From the NCBI RefSeq assembly GCF_049472655.1, contig NZ_JAQNCS010000003.1:1-64000 (forward strand): a stretch of DNA of 64,000 nucleotides, given 5' to 3'. The position numbers and the translations under genes were made by a program. Origin of the DNA: Deferribacter abyssi. Lineage in GTDB: Bacteria > Chrysiogenota > Deferribacteres > Deferribacterales > Deferribacteraceae. Shown one piece after another: positions 52,255 through 61,234 of the stretch (the first letter of the stretch is position 1; every line of letters starts with the position of its first letter). The notes below the pieces were generated by a model. That model was not told the DNA's origin, did no database searches, and saw only the letters and a list, made by a program, of their open reading frames with translations.

Positions 52255-54846
52255 TCAAGCTTGTGTAATTAATTGTTGAAGATATGAACCCTGAGCTTGC
52301 AAATCGGCAATTACTTTCTCCATATTTGAAAATTTCTGCCACAACCTATTTAAATAAGATTCAACATATCTCTCTTTAGTATCGATTTGCTTTGCAAGAG
52401 TATATAACTCTCTATCAATTGTTCCATACGGTCTTATCTTTACATCTATAATCCCATTTAAAGACACATACTGATTAATAATATTTTCATATTTCCTAGC
52501 CCACCCTTGAATATCATTTTCATTCACAGCAAAAAGCTTATAAATATCATCTGGATTACTTGTCAATGCATTAATAAATGTTGTGTTCTCTTCAAGTTTC
52601 TTTTTAATTTCATCGTAATCAGTACTATCAACTAAGAGATAACCTTTTTTTTCAATTTCAATATTACCATTACCTGCAATATCAATACCTATATCAACCA
52701 ATGAATTATATTTACCATTTAAACCACCAATTTTACTTAAGAGGTTGGACCTAAGATTTAACTTTAAACTTCTTATTTCCGAACTTTTTCTTATTATTTC
52801 ATATGTGTTAAATTTCTTCCAGTTCTCTTCGTATTGTTTCACCTCCTCATCACTCATTTTTGCTTTATCATCATCAGACAAAGGCTCTAAATATTTTTTA
52901 TCTTCATCATCTAATTCAGGCGGATTTAGTTTTTCTATTAGCGCATTATAATGTGATATAAATGATGCTAAACTTTCCACTGCTTTAGTTGTATCTACCG
53001 ACACATTTAAAGTAACAGATTCTGTTGATGCATTTTGCAGATTCAAAGTAACTCCTGGTATTATATCATCAATTTTGTTTGTTTTCCTAATATAATTTAT
53101 TCCATCCACTGTTACAGATGAATATTTACCTTCAAAACCTAATCTTCTTTCCATAGTAGTATTGTTAGTAAGATTCAAAGCTTCTAATAGATTGCTCGTA
53201 TCATATATAGAACCAAAAGTAATTTTATCCACATCATTAGATTTTATAAAAACCTTATCTGATGCTTGGTCATAACTAATACTAACACCAGCTCCAGAGT
53301 TGTTTATTTTATAAAAGACATCATTTAAACTATCATTCTGAGCATCAACATATATAGAAACACCATTTATAGTAATTATTCCACTACTAATAACTGTATT
53401 AAAATTACTATCTGAAAGTTTTGCGGTGGGATCAATATTTCCATCTGTTGTACCATATTTTATCGTAGCACCTTCAGCAACTGATAATCTCAAAACTGTA
53501 AGTATATTGCTTGTATCAGAAAAATCACCCAAAGTTATATTGGCACCACCCGTCTTATTTGCTTCAAGAACTATTCTATCATTACCACTATCATAATATG
53601 CAGTAACACCTGCACCAGAACTGTTAATTTTAGCCAATAAATCATTCACAGAAATCGCTGTATAATCTTCAATAGTAATTTTAACACCATTTATTGTAAA
53701 AGTACCATTTAAGCTAGAATCAACAGTTTTCAAAAAACCTGCATTCTGCAAACCAATGGTGGTAACATCCAGGCCGCTACCACTACTAACAGTATTTCCA
53801 AAAATTTTTGTCTTTGTAGCATAATTAGTACTCAACGTAGCATCCTGCACTATTTGCAAATTGCCTTCAGTTAACCCTGATCCTGTGTTTAAAGTAACCC
53901 CTCCAATCAACCCATAATTAGGGTCGTTTATCTTTAACTCTAAAGCAGCCAAATCTACTGCAGCTATATAGTTATCAATAGAATTCACATTCGATATCGT
54001 AGTTGTATTCAATCCTAAATCAGTAATAAGAGTAGAAGGTACACTTGAATCAATTGTTAAATTATAATCTGTAACACGGGTTTTATAAATAGCTAAAGAC
54101 CAGCTACTTCCATCAAATTGAGCCTTTACAGCGACATACTGAATATCAGTTGTGTTTTCAATCACATTTATTTCATTATTTAAACCATCCTGAATCTGCT
54201 GAGCTACCTTATTAAGGCTATCACCAGTAACTGCATTTATAGGTACATTAATTACAGTCGAATTATACGTAAAAGCTAATGTACCTGATTCATCAACTGT
54301 CAAATCACCAAAATCATCTACGTTTGAAATAGAAGTACCAGAAATTTTTTGCACATAAGGCTGATTTAATAACTGTATTGAATCATGGGCAATAAATCTT
54401 GTCCCATCACTTGATATAGAAACGTTATGTAAACCTTCAATATTTTCCACAGGTTTTCCTGATAATGAGGTAACTCCAGCTCCACTTTCCACTATTTTAG
54501 CATAAGTATAATTACTATACCAATATGCATTTTGTGCAAGATTGTTTACTTTAATAGTATGGCTACCAACCGATGCCACAGAAGAAGCTGTTGCTGTCAA
54601 TACAGAAGTGTTTGACGAAGTAGCTATCATTGATTTATAGGTAGATTGAAGTTTTAAAGACAGTAAGTCTGTTTTTAAATTAACTAAATCTGCACTAATA
54701 TCTTGATATACATTTTTTTCCAAAGTTTTTAAATCATATTGTCCTTGAAGTTTCTCAATAGGGATTCTAGCTTGTTTAACTAAAGTATCTACAATACCGT
54801 TAGTATCAAGGCCACTCATTATACCGCCAATCCTTAGCGCATCCAT
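52255..54846 (-). CDS. fliD: Flagellar hook-associated protein 2 (filament cap)
   Basis: 863-residue FliD, longer than the usual 450-650. The N-terminal FliD_N domain has GIMSGLDTNGIVDTLVKQAR at about residues 8-27. The enlarged, Thr/Ser/Asn-rich middle is surface exposed and may contain repeated beta modules: similar segments GTFTINGVKITIED and GIITINGVSIYVDA are each followed by an INSSGAGV- or INNSGAGV-like stretch. The FliD_C domain and its terminal helix (YLNRLWQKFSNMEKVIADLQ) follow. It caps the filament and guides flagellin folding. It has a sigma-28-type promoter. Confidence 0.93.
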   Translation of the reverse strand: MDALRIGGIMSGLDTNGIVDTLVKQARIPIEKLQGQYDLKTLEKNVYQDISADLVNLKTDLLSLKLQSTYKSMIATSSNTSVLTATASSVASVGSHTIKVNNLAQNAYWYSNYTYAKIVESGAGVTSLSGKPVENIEGLHNVSISSDGTRFIAHDSIQLLNQPYVQKISGTSISNVDDFGDLTVDESGTLAFTYNSTVINVPINAVTGDSLNKVAQQIQDGLNNEINVIENTTDIQYVAVKAQFDGSSWSLAIYKTRVTDYNLTIDSSVPSTLITDLGLNTTTISNVNSIDNYIAAVDLAALELKINDPNYGLIGGVTLNTGSGLTEGNLQIVQDATLSTNYATKTKIFGNTVSSGSGLDVTTIGLQNAGFLKTVDSSLNGTFTINGVKITIEDYTAISVNDLLAKINSSGAGVTAYYDSGNDRIVLEANKTGGANITLGDFSDTSNILTVLRLSVAEGATIKYGTTDGNIDPTAKLSDSNFNTVISSGIITINGVSIYVDAQNDSLNDVFYKINNSGAGVSISYDQASDKVFIKSNDVDKITFGSIYDTSNLLEALNLTNNTTMERRLGFEGKYSSVTVDGINYIRKTNKIDDIIPGVTLNLQNASTESVTLNVSVDTTKAVESLASFISHYNALIEKLNPPELDDEDKKYLEPLSDDDKAKMSDEEVKQYEENWKKFNTYEIIRKSSEIRSLKLNLRSNLLSKIGGLNGKYNSLVDIGIDIAGNGNIEIEKKGYLLVDSTDYDEIKKKLEENTTFINALTSNPDDIYKLFAVNENDIQGWARKYENIINQYVSLNGIIDVKIRPYGTIDRELYTLAKQIDTKERYVESYLNRLWQKFSNMEKVIADLQAQGSYLQQLITQA

Positions 54847-54873
54847 TAGGCCAACCTCCGTGTCTTGTTTTAT

Positions 54874-54900
54874 CTATCGACACAATCAAAAAACTCTTTA
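54874..54900 (-). promoter_or_regulatory. Sigma-28 (FliA)-type promoter of the fliD operon
   Basis: On the minus strand TAAAGAGT (54893-54900) and GTCGATAG (54874-54881) are separated by exactly 11 bases. The consensus is TAAAGTTT-N11-GCCGATAA; six of eight bases match in each half. It lies 28 bases before the fliD start, where GGAGG forms the ribosome site. Confidence 0.75.
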
Positions 54901-55109
54901 GATTTTTTCTTATTTTTTTTCATTTTAAAACAAAAATTAGTTTAAATGTTTCACATATCATCTTATGAAATGGCAGAACAAATTTCGGGTAACTCCAGGG
55001 ATAAAAAAATCTTGACAAAATCAAACTGAATACTACTTCACTATTTTATTATTGATTTAGTGTTTAAAATACTCTAATTAGTTTTCTTTGACAAACGGAG
55101 GTACAAGAA

Positions 55110-55958
55110 ATGGGATTAAAAAATTTTCTTTTTGATAAAATAAAAAAAGTTAAATCATTTGGCAAAAAAAAAGAAATAAAAGAAAATGTTTGGATAAAGT
55201 GCCCTGAATGCGGAGAAATTAATTATAAAAAAGAAATTGAAAGACATCTCCATACTTGTCCAAATTGTGAATATCACTTCAGAATAAGCGCATATGAAAA
55301 AATCAAAATTATTATTGATGAAAGTTCTTTTATAGAAATTGACGCAAATTTAATTTCAAAAGATCCTTTAAGGTTTAAAGATTCAAAAAAATATCCTGAC
55401 AGGTTAAAATCAGCTGTAAAAAAAACTGGTATAAATGAAGCATTTATCAGTGGTATCGGAACTGTTTATGGTAAAAGTGTTCACATAGGTGCTATGGAAT
55501 TTTCCTTCCTCGGTGGTTCAATGGGAAGTGTAGTAGGGGAAAAAATCACTAGACTTATAGAATCAGCTATAATTAATAAAAACCATGTTATTACAATTAG
55601 TTGTTCAGGTGGAGCAAGAATGCAGGAAAGTATTTTATCTCTTATGCAAATGGCAAAAACTTCAGCTGCTCTTAAAAAACTTGAAAAAGCAGGCTTAGCT
55701 CATATTTCTATATTAACTGACCCTACTACTGGTGGCGTTACAGCTAGTTATGCAATGTTAGGTGATGTTATAATTGCTGAACCTAAAGCACTGATTGGCT
55801 TTGCAGGACCAAGAGTTATTGAACAAACTATTCGCCAAAAACTGCCCGAAGGGTTTCAGCGCTCCGAATTTCTATTAGAACATGGTATGGTAGATATGGT
55901 AATCCATAGAAAAGACTGGAAAAATACAGTAGCAAAACTACTGGAGTATTTCGGCTGA
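55110..55958 (+). CDS. accD: Acetyl-CoA carboxylase carboxyltransferase subunit beta
   Basis: 282-residue AccD. The N-terminal zinc ribbon is CPECGEI and CPNCEYH (four cysteines, about residues 31-53). The crotonase-like body has GGSMGSVVGEKITRLIE near 135 and SCSGGARMQESILSLMQMAK near 168. It forms malonyl-CoA with AccA. The stop TGA (55956-55958) is shared with the start region of folC. A TTGACA lies 93 bases upstream but lacks a convincing -10. Confidence 0.96.
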   Translation: MGLKNFLFDKIKKVKSFGKKKEIKENVWIKCPECGEINYKKEIERHLHTCPNCEYHFRISAYEKIKIIIDESSFIEIDANLISKDPLRFKDSKKYPDRLKSAVKKTGINEAFISGIGTVYGKSVHIGAMEFSFLGGSMGSVVGEKITRLIESAIINKNHVITISCSGGARMQESILSLMQMAKTSAALKKLEKAGLAHISILTDPTTGGVTASYAMLGDVIIAEPKALIGFAGPRVIEQTIRQKLPEGFQRSEFLLEHGMVDMVIHRKDWKNTVAKLLEYFG

Positions 55959-57094
55959 TTACGAAATTCGAAAAATTCTTTTCATCAGCAAATGAATACC
56001 TCAGCGCAAAACTAACTTTAAACAGAATAAAAGCAGCTTTAGAATATACTAATTTCAATGAAAAAAAACTAGGTAATATTATCCATATTGCAGGAACAAA
56101 TGGGAAAGGCTCAACCGCTCATTTTATATCATCAGCATTAACAAACTCTGGTTATAAAGTGGCACTTTTTACCTCACCTCACCTATTTAGTATTTGTGAA
56201 AGAATTAAACTTAATAGACAACAAATTAGTATAGACATGTTTAACGATATCTTTAAAACCTACTTTTCAATTATAAAAGAGTTCAAATTGACCTATTTTG
56301 AAGCAATAACACTAATTGCCTTTAAATATTTTGAAAAGTTTACCCCAGATTTTTCAATTATAGAGACAGGTATGGGTGGCACATATGATGCTACAAACGT
56401 CCTTGAAAATAAAATTCCAGTAATTACAAGCATATCGATTGATCATGAACAATTTCTTGGAAAAACATTAGAATCTATAACAAGAGAAAAAGCAGCTATT
56501 GTAAAAAATAACAATCCTATATTTCTTGGTTTAAACAATAAAACTGTGATCAAAACCTTAAATTCTATCTACCCTAATAAAAATATTATTACGCCTAGCA
56601 AGGAAATTATAACACAACTTAAAAATCATTTTCCAACACCTTATTATAAAAATGCAGCCCTAGCAAAAGTAATTTTAGATTTTTTTAAAACTGCTACAAC
56701 TATTGAAAAAATCAACCTTCCCCCTTGTAGGTTTGAAAGATATGACAACATAATTATAGATGGTGCTCATAACATTAATGGAATATTAGAGATTCTAAAA
56801 AACTTTAAACAAAAACCAGTCGTAATTTTTTCTTCCACAAAAGATAGAAATTATCAAAAAATCATAAACTTATTATCTACAAAATCAACAAATTTAATAT
56901 TAACCGAGATCCCAAATAATGTCAGATCAATCAAGGTAAATGAATTAGAAATATCCGCAAAAAACATAACTAAGGAATCTAATCTAAAAATTGCTCTAAG
57001 AAAAGCAGTTGAGTTATCAAAAAATACTGATATACTGGTTTGTGGTTCACTTTACCTATGCGCTGAGGTTAAAAAGATTCTAAAAGGTTTTTGA
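55955..57094 (+). CDS. folC: Folylpolyglutamate synthase/dihydrofolate synthase, non-canonical start
   Basis: 379-residue Mur-ligase-type enzyme that adds glutamate to folate. The P-loop IAGTNGKGST lies at about residues 49-58 and ETGMGGTYDATN near 138. The open frame has no ATG, GTG or TTG before a GTG at 56159, which is downstream of the P-loop and cannot be the true start. A CTG at 55955 (GGAG eight bases upstream) or an ATT at 55958 fits; both overlap the accD stop. It is shorter than E. coli FolC (about 420). It continues directly to lptD. Confidence 0.88.
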   Translation: MITKFEKFFSSANEYLSAKLTLNRIKAALEYTNFNEKKLGNIIHIAGTNGKGSTAHFISSALTNSGYKVALFTSPHLFSICERIKLNRQQISIDMFNDIFKTYFSIIKEFKLTYFEAITLIAFKYFEKFTPDFSIIETGMGGTYDATNVLENKIPVITSISIDHEQFLGKTLESITREKAAIVKNNNPIFLGLNNKTVIKTLNSIYPNKNIITPSKEIITQLKNHFPTPYYKNAALAKVILDFFKTATTIEKINLPPCRFERYDNIIIDGAHNINGILEILKNFKQKPVVIFSSTKDRNYQKIINLLSTKSTNLILTEIPNNVRSIKVNELEISAKNITKESNLKIALRKAVELSKNTDILVCGSLYLCAEVKKILKGF

Positions 57095-57103
57095 GATATT
57101 TAA

Positions 57104-59251
57104 ATGATGAACGGCTTTTTAAAACTGCTGATTTTATACATTTTGTTTTTTCTTACTATTAATCCGGTTTTTTCAAAAGATAACGTAATTTTAGAAGCAA
57201 ACAATGTTACTACTATCAATAAAAATACCGCCGTTGCTGAAGGAGATGTAATTTTAATATATCAGGGAGTATTAGTTACAGCTAATAAAATTATATACAG
57301 AAAAGATAAAAACGAAATTGAAGCTTTCGACAATATTACATTTAAGGATGACAATGGTAATTTTTTTGCAGCAAAGTATCTAAAACTAAATCTCGCTAAC
57401 CAAAAAGGGGTAATTAAAAAAGCCAAAGGTTTTTATGCTCCTTATCATTATTTCAATGCATTAACCATTGAAAAAGTTGGAGACAAAAGTTTTAAGTTAT
57501 TTGAAGCTGAAATAACAACATGCAAAGATGAAAATCCAGATTGGTCATTTAAAAGTAAATCAGCCAAAATTGATTACGGTGAATACTTCTATAGTAAATC
57601 AGCCACAGCAAACATAAAAGGTGTACCACTGTTGTACATCCCTTATTTTGTATGGCCTATAAAAGAAAAACGTGAATCAGGATTTCTAGTACCTGATATT
57701 GGAGTAAGTTCCAATACAGGTTTTTTCATTACACCAAAATATTTTTGGAACATAGATGTTGATAAAGATGCCACTATTGGAGTCAGTTATTTCCAAAAAA
57801 AGGGGCTATTATACAATCTTGAATTACGATACCAAAAATCTGATTTTGAAAAATTCTATTTTTATGGAGAATATATAAAAGATAATGATATTGTTTTCAT
57901 TGACAACAAACGTTGGAGACTTTTTAGTAATACAAATATATTTCTACTGAAAAACCTGGAATTAAGGGTCAATCTGGATTACGTAAGTGATTTTCAATAT
58001 ATAAGTGATTTTGAAACCTTATCATTAAATAAAGAAATTAAAGAAAATAAAGATAATAAATTTATTGCAGATTTTAGATTGATTTTACATACCAAATATT
58101 CTGATATTTCGCTGGTGTACAAAGATGACATGAAATTTTCAGACATATTCAATGGGTACACCAAAGAACATTTGTATAGAAAACCACAAATCATTTTTGA
58201 AAAAAACAACTTAGATACAAAATACCTAAAAATAGATTATTATGCTGATTTTAATAGTTTAAAATCCACTACAATAACAAATAAAATAAACAATAATATA
58301 TATATCACTTCTACTAACTTGAAAAGGGAACACTTTAAAATAAATTTATATAAGCCGATTAACGTTAAAATTGGAACATTTACTCCTAAATATACTCAAT
58401 ATTATACTAGATGGTATGATGCAGATTTCAATTTTAGAGGTAAAGATGATAATGAAAACATATTTTTAAACATTCGTACCAATAATAACAGTATTGAAAG
58501 ATTCATATACACTTATAAGTTAAAATTTGAATTAAATGAAATATACAAAAATTATAAAACATTCAAACATTCCATATATAACAGCTTGGAGTATATTCAA
58601 ACTCCATTTTTAGATCAATCTACTATCCCTTTGGTCATTGAAGATGATAAAATTTATGAAGAAAATATTTATAAATATACAATGACACATTATTTTAAAT
58701 CTAAAAACTGGAATTTAAAAATGGAAATTAATGAAAATTATAATGTAGCAAAAAATAACGAAAGACTTGAGCCATTAAGCTATAAATTAGAATTTAACTA
58801 CAAAAATTTTATAAAAATTTACAAAAACGCCGATTATGATTTTTATAAAAAGGAACCCTTTTATAATAAAGACTATATAAGATTCATTTATAACAATTTT
58901 TTTATGTCAACTGAACTTATCTTCAATAAAAATATTACATACGATGAAAACACATCCTGGACAAACAGCATTGGATATACTTATAAAAAATTAAAAATGT
59001 CAGTTTCACTGAAAAAATCTGGATTTAGAAAAAAATTAACATATTTATCAAATGATTCTTTAAAAACAAATGAATTTATAGTAACAGGAGTTTACAATTC
59101 TGACTGTTGGAGTCTAGGTTTACAATATCATAAAAAACTAAATACAAATATAAATTCTGATTCAATATCTAGTAAATATGAACATATTTTTTATTTATTA
59201 ATATCCTTTAAAGGAATTGGAGATACATCTAGGGAAATTTTTAAAAGATGA
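57104..59251 (+). CDS. lptD: LPS-assembly protein LptD
   Basis: 715-residue outer-membrane protein. A signal peptide (about residues 1-24, cleavage near VFS) precedes an OstA beta-jellyroll domain (ILEANNVTTINKNTAVAEGD near 29; AEITTCKDENPDWSFKS near 142, with the family's Thr-Cys-x-x-x-x-Pro-Asp-Trp pattern) and an aromatic-rich beta-barrel to the end. It inserts lipopolysaccharide into the outer leaflet with LptE. Only two cysteines are evident (about 147 and 664), compared with four in E. coli. It marks this as a true diderm bacterium. Confidence 0.93.
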   Translation: MMNGFLKLLILYILFFLTINPVFSKDNVILEANNVTTINKNTAVAEGDVILIYQGVLVTANKIIYRKDKNEIEAFDNITFKDDNGNFFAAKYLKLNLANQKGVIKKAKGFYAPYHYFNALTIEKVGDKSFKLFEAEITTCKDENPDWSFKSKSAKIDYGEYFYSKSATANIKGVPLLYIPYFVWPIKEKRESGFLVPDIGVSSNTGFFITPKYFWNIDVDKDATIGVSYFQKKGLLYNLELRYQKSDFEKFYFYGEYIKDNDIVFIDNKRWRLFSNTNIFLLKNLELRVNLDYVSDFQYISDFETLSLNKEIKENKDNKFIADFRLILHTKYSDISLVYKDDMKFSDIFNGYTKEHLYRKPQIIFEKNNLDTKYLKIDYYADFNSLKSTTITNKINNNIYITSTNLKREHFKINLYKPINVKIGTFTPKYTQYYTRWYDADFNFRGKDDNENIFLNIRTNNNSIERFIYTYKLKFELNEIYKNYKTFKHSIYNSLEYIQTPFLDQSTIPLVIEDDKIYEENIYKYTMTHYFKSKNWNLKMEINENYNVAKNNERLEPLSYKLEFNYKNFIKIYKNADYDFYKKEPFYNKDYIRFIYNNFFMSTELIFNKNITYDENTSWTNSIGYTYKKLKMSVSLKKSGFRKKLTYLSNDSLKTNEFIVTGVYNSDCWSLGLQYHKKLNTNINSDSISSKYEHIFYLLISFKGIGDTSREIFKR

Positions 59252-60246
59252 AAAATATACTGATAAGTGGTGCATTAGGATTTTTAGGAAATAATTTCTC
59301 TATCTTTCTTGCTAATAATTTTCCTATGTATAAGATAATTGCAGTAGATAATGAAAACGATGAAAAATATATTAACAATAAACAACGATTTAATAACGTT
59401 AGCAATATACTATATATAAAGGGAGATTTAAAAGACAAATCATTTATTAATAAAATCCTAAATGAACATAAAGGCATGTTTAGTCACTTTTCATTTGGTA
59501 ATATAGATGTAATTTATGCATTTGCTTTTAATAGTGATATAAACATATTAGACATATCTTCATCAAAAACGCCTTTAAACAACATTTACTTACCTATAAA
59601 TCTTGCAATCGCTGCCATCAAAAACTGGCAATCTTTAAATAATAAGAACTTTGTTTATATAAGTTCTACAGATGTTTACGGATATCTTGATACGGAGAAA
59701 CAATTTGATGAAGAAAGCAAGTTGATGCCATCAACCTTAAAAGGAAGTGTCCATGCTGCAAATGAATTAATTTTACAATCTTTGCACTTTGATCATAATT
59801 TACCTCTCACAACTTTCAGAATTTCCAATTACTTTGGACCTGGTTGTCAACACAAAAACATCCCTACAACTATTTTAAAAAACATTTTTTTCAATTATCC
59901 AATTACTCTAACTATTTCAAAAAATTCAATAATAAACGTAATTTTCTACGAAGATTTAATATATGGTCTTGAACATGGGTTAAAAATTAGAGGAAAATTT
60001 AATATATTCAATTTAGGTGGAGAAAATATCTCTATTAATGATTTTATCGAAATTGCAATAACCATTGCCAAACATAAATTCAACAGAGTTTATGATAAAG
60101 AAATAAATTATCGAGTTGACAAAAAATATAATTCATCTATTTCAATGGATAAAGCTTTTAAAATACTTGGATGGAAAAATTATACATTATTAGAGGATGC
60201 CATTGAAAAAACATTTGCTTATTTTATTAGCAATTCTACTCATTAG
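59248..60246 (+). CDS. NAD-dependent epimerase/dehydratase family protein, catalytic Tyr/Lys lost
   Basis: 332-residue extended SDR. Rossmann motif SGALGFLGNN is at residues 7-16 and the substrate-region serine/threonine motif ISSTDVYG is near 136. The usual Y-x-x-x-K catalytic pair before the helix ending in Glu reads K-G-S-V-H (LKGSVHAANELI near 163), so both catalytic residues appear replaced. The overlap of four bases with lptD and the following overlap show operon membership. It may bind a nucleotide sugar without epimerising it, or use different residues. Confidence 0.75.
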   Translation: MKNILISGALGFLGNNFSIFLANNFPMYKIIAVDNENDEKYINNKQRFNNVSNILYIKGDLKDKSFINKILNEHKGMFSHFSFGNIDVIYAFAFNSDINILDISSSKTPLNNIYLPINLAIAAIKNWQSLNNKNFVYISSTDVYGYLDTEKQFDEESKLMPSTLKGSVHAANELILQSLHFDHNLPLTTFRISNYFGPGCQHKNIPTTILKNIFFNYPITLTISKNSIINVIFYEDLIYGLEHGLKIRGKFNIFNLGGENISINDFIEIAITIAKHKFNRVYDKEINYRVDKKYNSSISMDKAFKILGWKNYTLLEDAIEKTFAYFISNSTH

Positions 60247-61234
60247 TTATAGTATAACTTATGCTATTCAGTACGATAGCTTTGGTACTTCTGTAATAGA
60301 AAATAATAATCTTAAAAAAGCGGATAAAAGTGCCCTAACAAACGCACTGCTAAACGCTATTAAAAAGCATTTTGAAAAAGTGACTACTAATAAAGATAAA
60401 ATACCTGAAATAACAAAAGACTTTATCAGGTTTGTCAAATCATATAAGATTCTTAATAGATATATTAAAGATTATACTGTTTATTATCATCTTTTAGTAA
60501 ACGTAGACGAAATTACTGTTGATGATCTTCCCCTGTTTTTCAACAATCTCAAACAATCCGTAATTTACTATATTGTTAATATGTCAAATTTAAATAACGA
60601 TAAAAACATTGCCAATATATTTGGAAAATATAATCTTTCATTGAAAAATGAAGATGATTTTTTATTCAACCTACCTCAAAATCCTTCCTACGATGATTTA
60701 TTAAACGAATTTGCAAAAAGCAGCGCCAAATATTTAATAATATTTAAAACAAATATTATTTCAGAATCTGGAGAAATCCCTTACTCTTGTAAAACAGAAC
60801 TCATAACAGAAACATTCACCAAAGAAAAAAAATTTAAAATATTTAAAGTTGTCTCTACCAAATCTTCTATTATTAGCAAAAATGATTGTATTTCCAACTC
60901 CATATTATCCTCAATTAATAAAGCTGTTGAGTATATAAAGAACAACTATATTGAATTACCTAAAATAAATATTTCGAAAAATGAATTAACCCTAACTTTC
61001 ATCAATTTTAACAATTTAAGTATAATCCTAAAATTATTGAAAGTACTTGACAATAAACACTATATAGAAAAATATAAAATGAAATCGTTTTCACTAAATG
61101 AGGCAGTTTTTGATATAATATCTCTTTTACCTGTCGATAATTTGGAGAAAAAATTAAAATTATTGCAAAAAAATTACAAGTACAATATTATTAATTTTGG
61201 CAACGGAGAAATTATAATAGACTTTTCGAAATGA
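60203..61234 (+). CDS. Exported protein of unknown function in the lptD operon
   Basis: 343 residues with a signal peptide (KKHLLILLAILLISYSITYA, about residues 2-21). The rest is Asn/Lys/Ile-rich with mixed alpha/beta pattern and no family that I recognise. A segment with two cysteines (SCKTEL, KNDCISN) could form a disulfide. The start is taken as TTG 60203, six bases after GAGG; an ATG at 60197 abuts that site and adds two residues. It overlaps both neighbours (44 and four bases), so expression is tightly coupled to the epimerase-like and DHH genes. Confidence 0.6.
   Translation: MKKHLLILLAILLISYSITYAIQYDSFGTSVIENNNLKKADKSALTNALLNAIKKHFEKVTTNKDKIPEITKDFIRFVKSYKILNRYIKDYTVYYHLLVNVDEITVDDLPLFFNNLKQSVIYYIVNMSNLNNDKNIANIFGKYNLSLKNEDDFLFNLPQNPSYDDLLNEFAKSSAKYLIIFKTNIISESGEIPYSCKTELITETFTKEKKFKIFKVVSTKSSIISKNDCISNSILSSINKAVEYIKNNYIELPKINISKNELTLTFINFNNLSIILKLLKVLDNKHYIEKYKMKSFSLNEAVFDIISLLPVDNLEKKLKLLQKNYKYNIINFGNGEIIIDFSK

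Noticed and set aside
55012..55017. TTGACA upstream of accD as a promoter
   Set aside because: No acceptable -10 hexamer lies 15-19 bases downstream.
56159..57094. folC starting at GTG 56159
   Set aside because: This start would remove the P-loop and N-terminal helices, which are clearly encoded in frame upstream.
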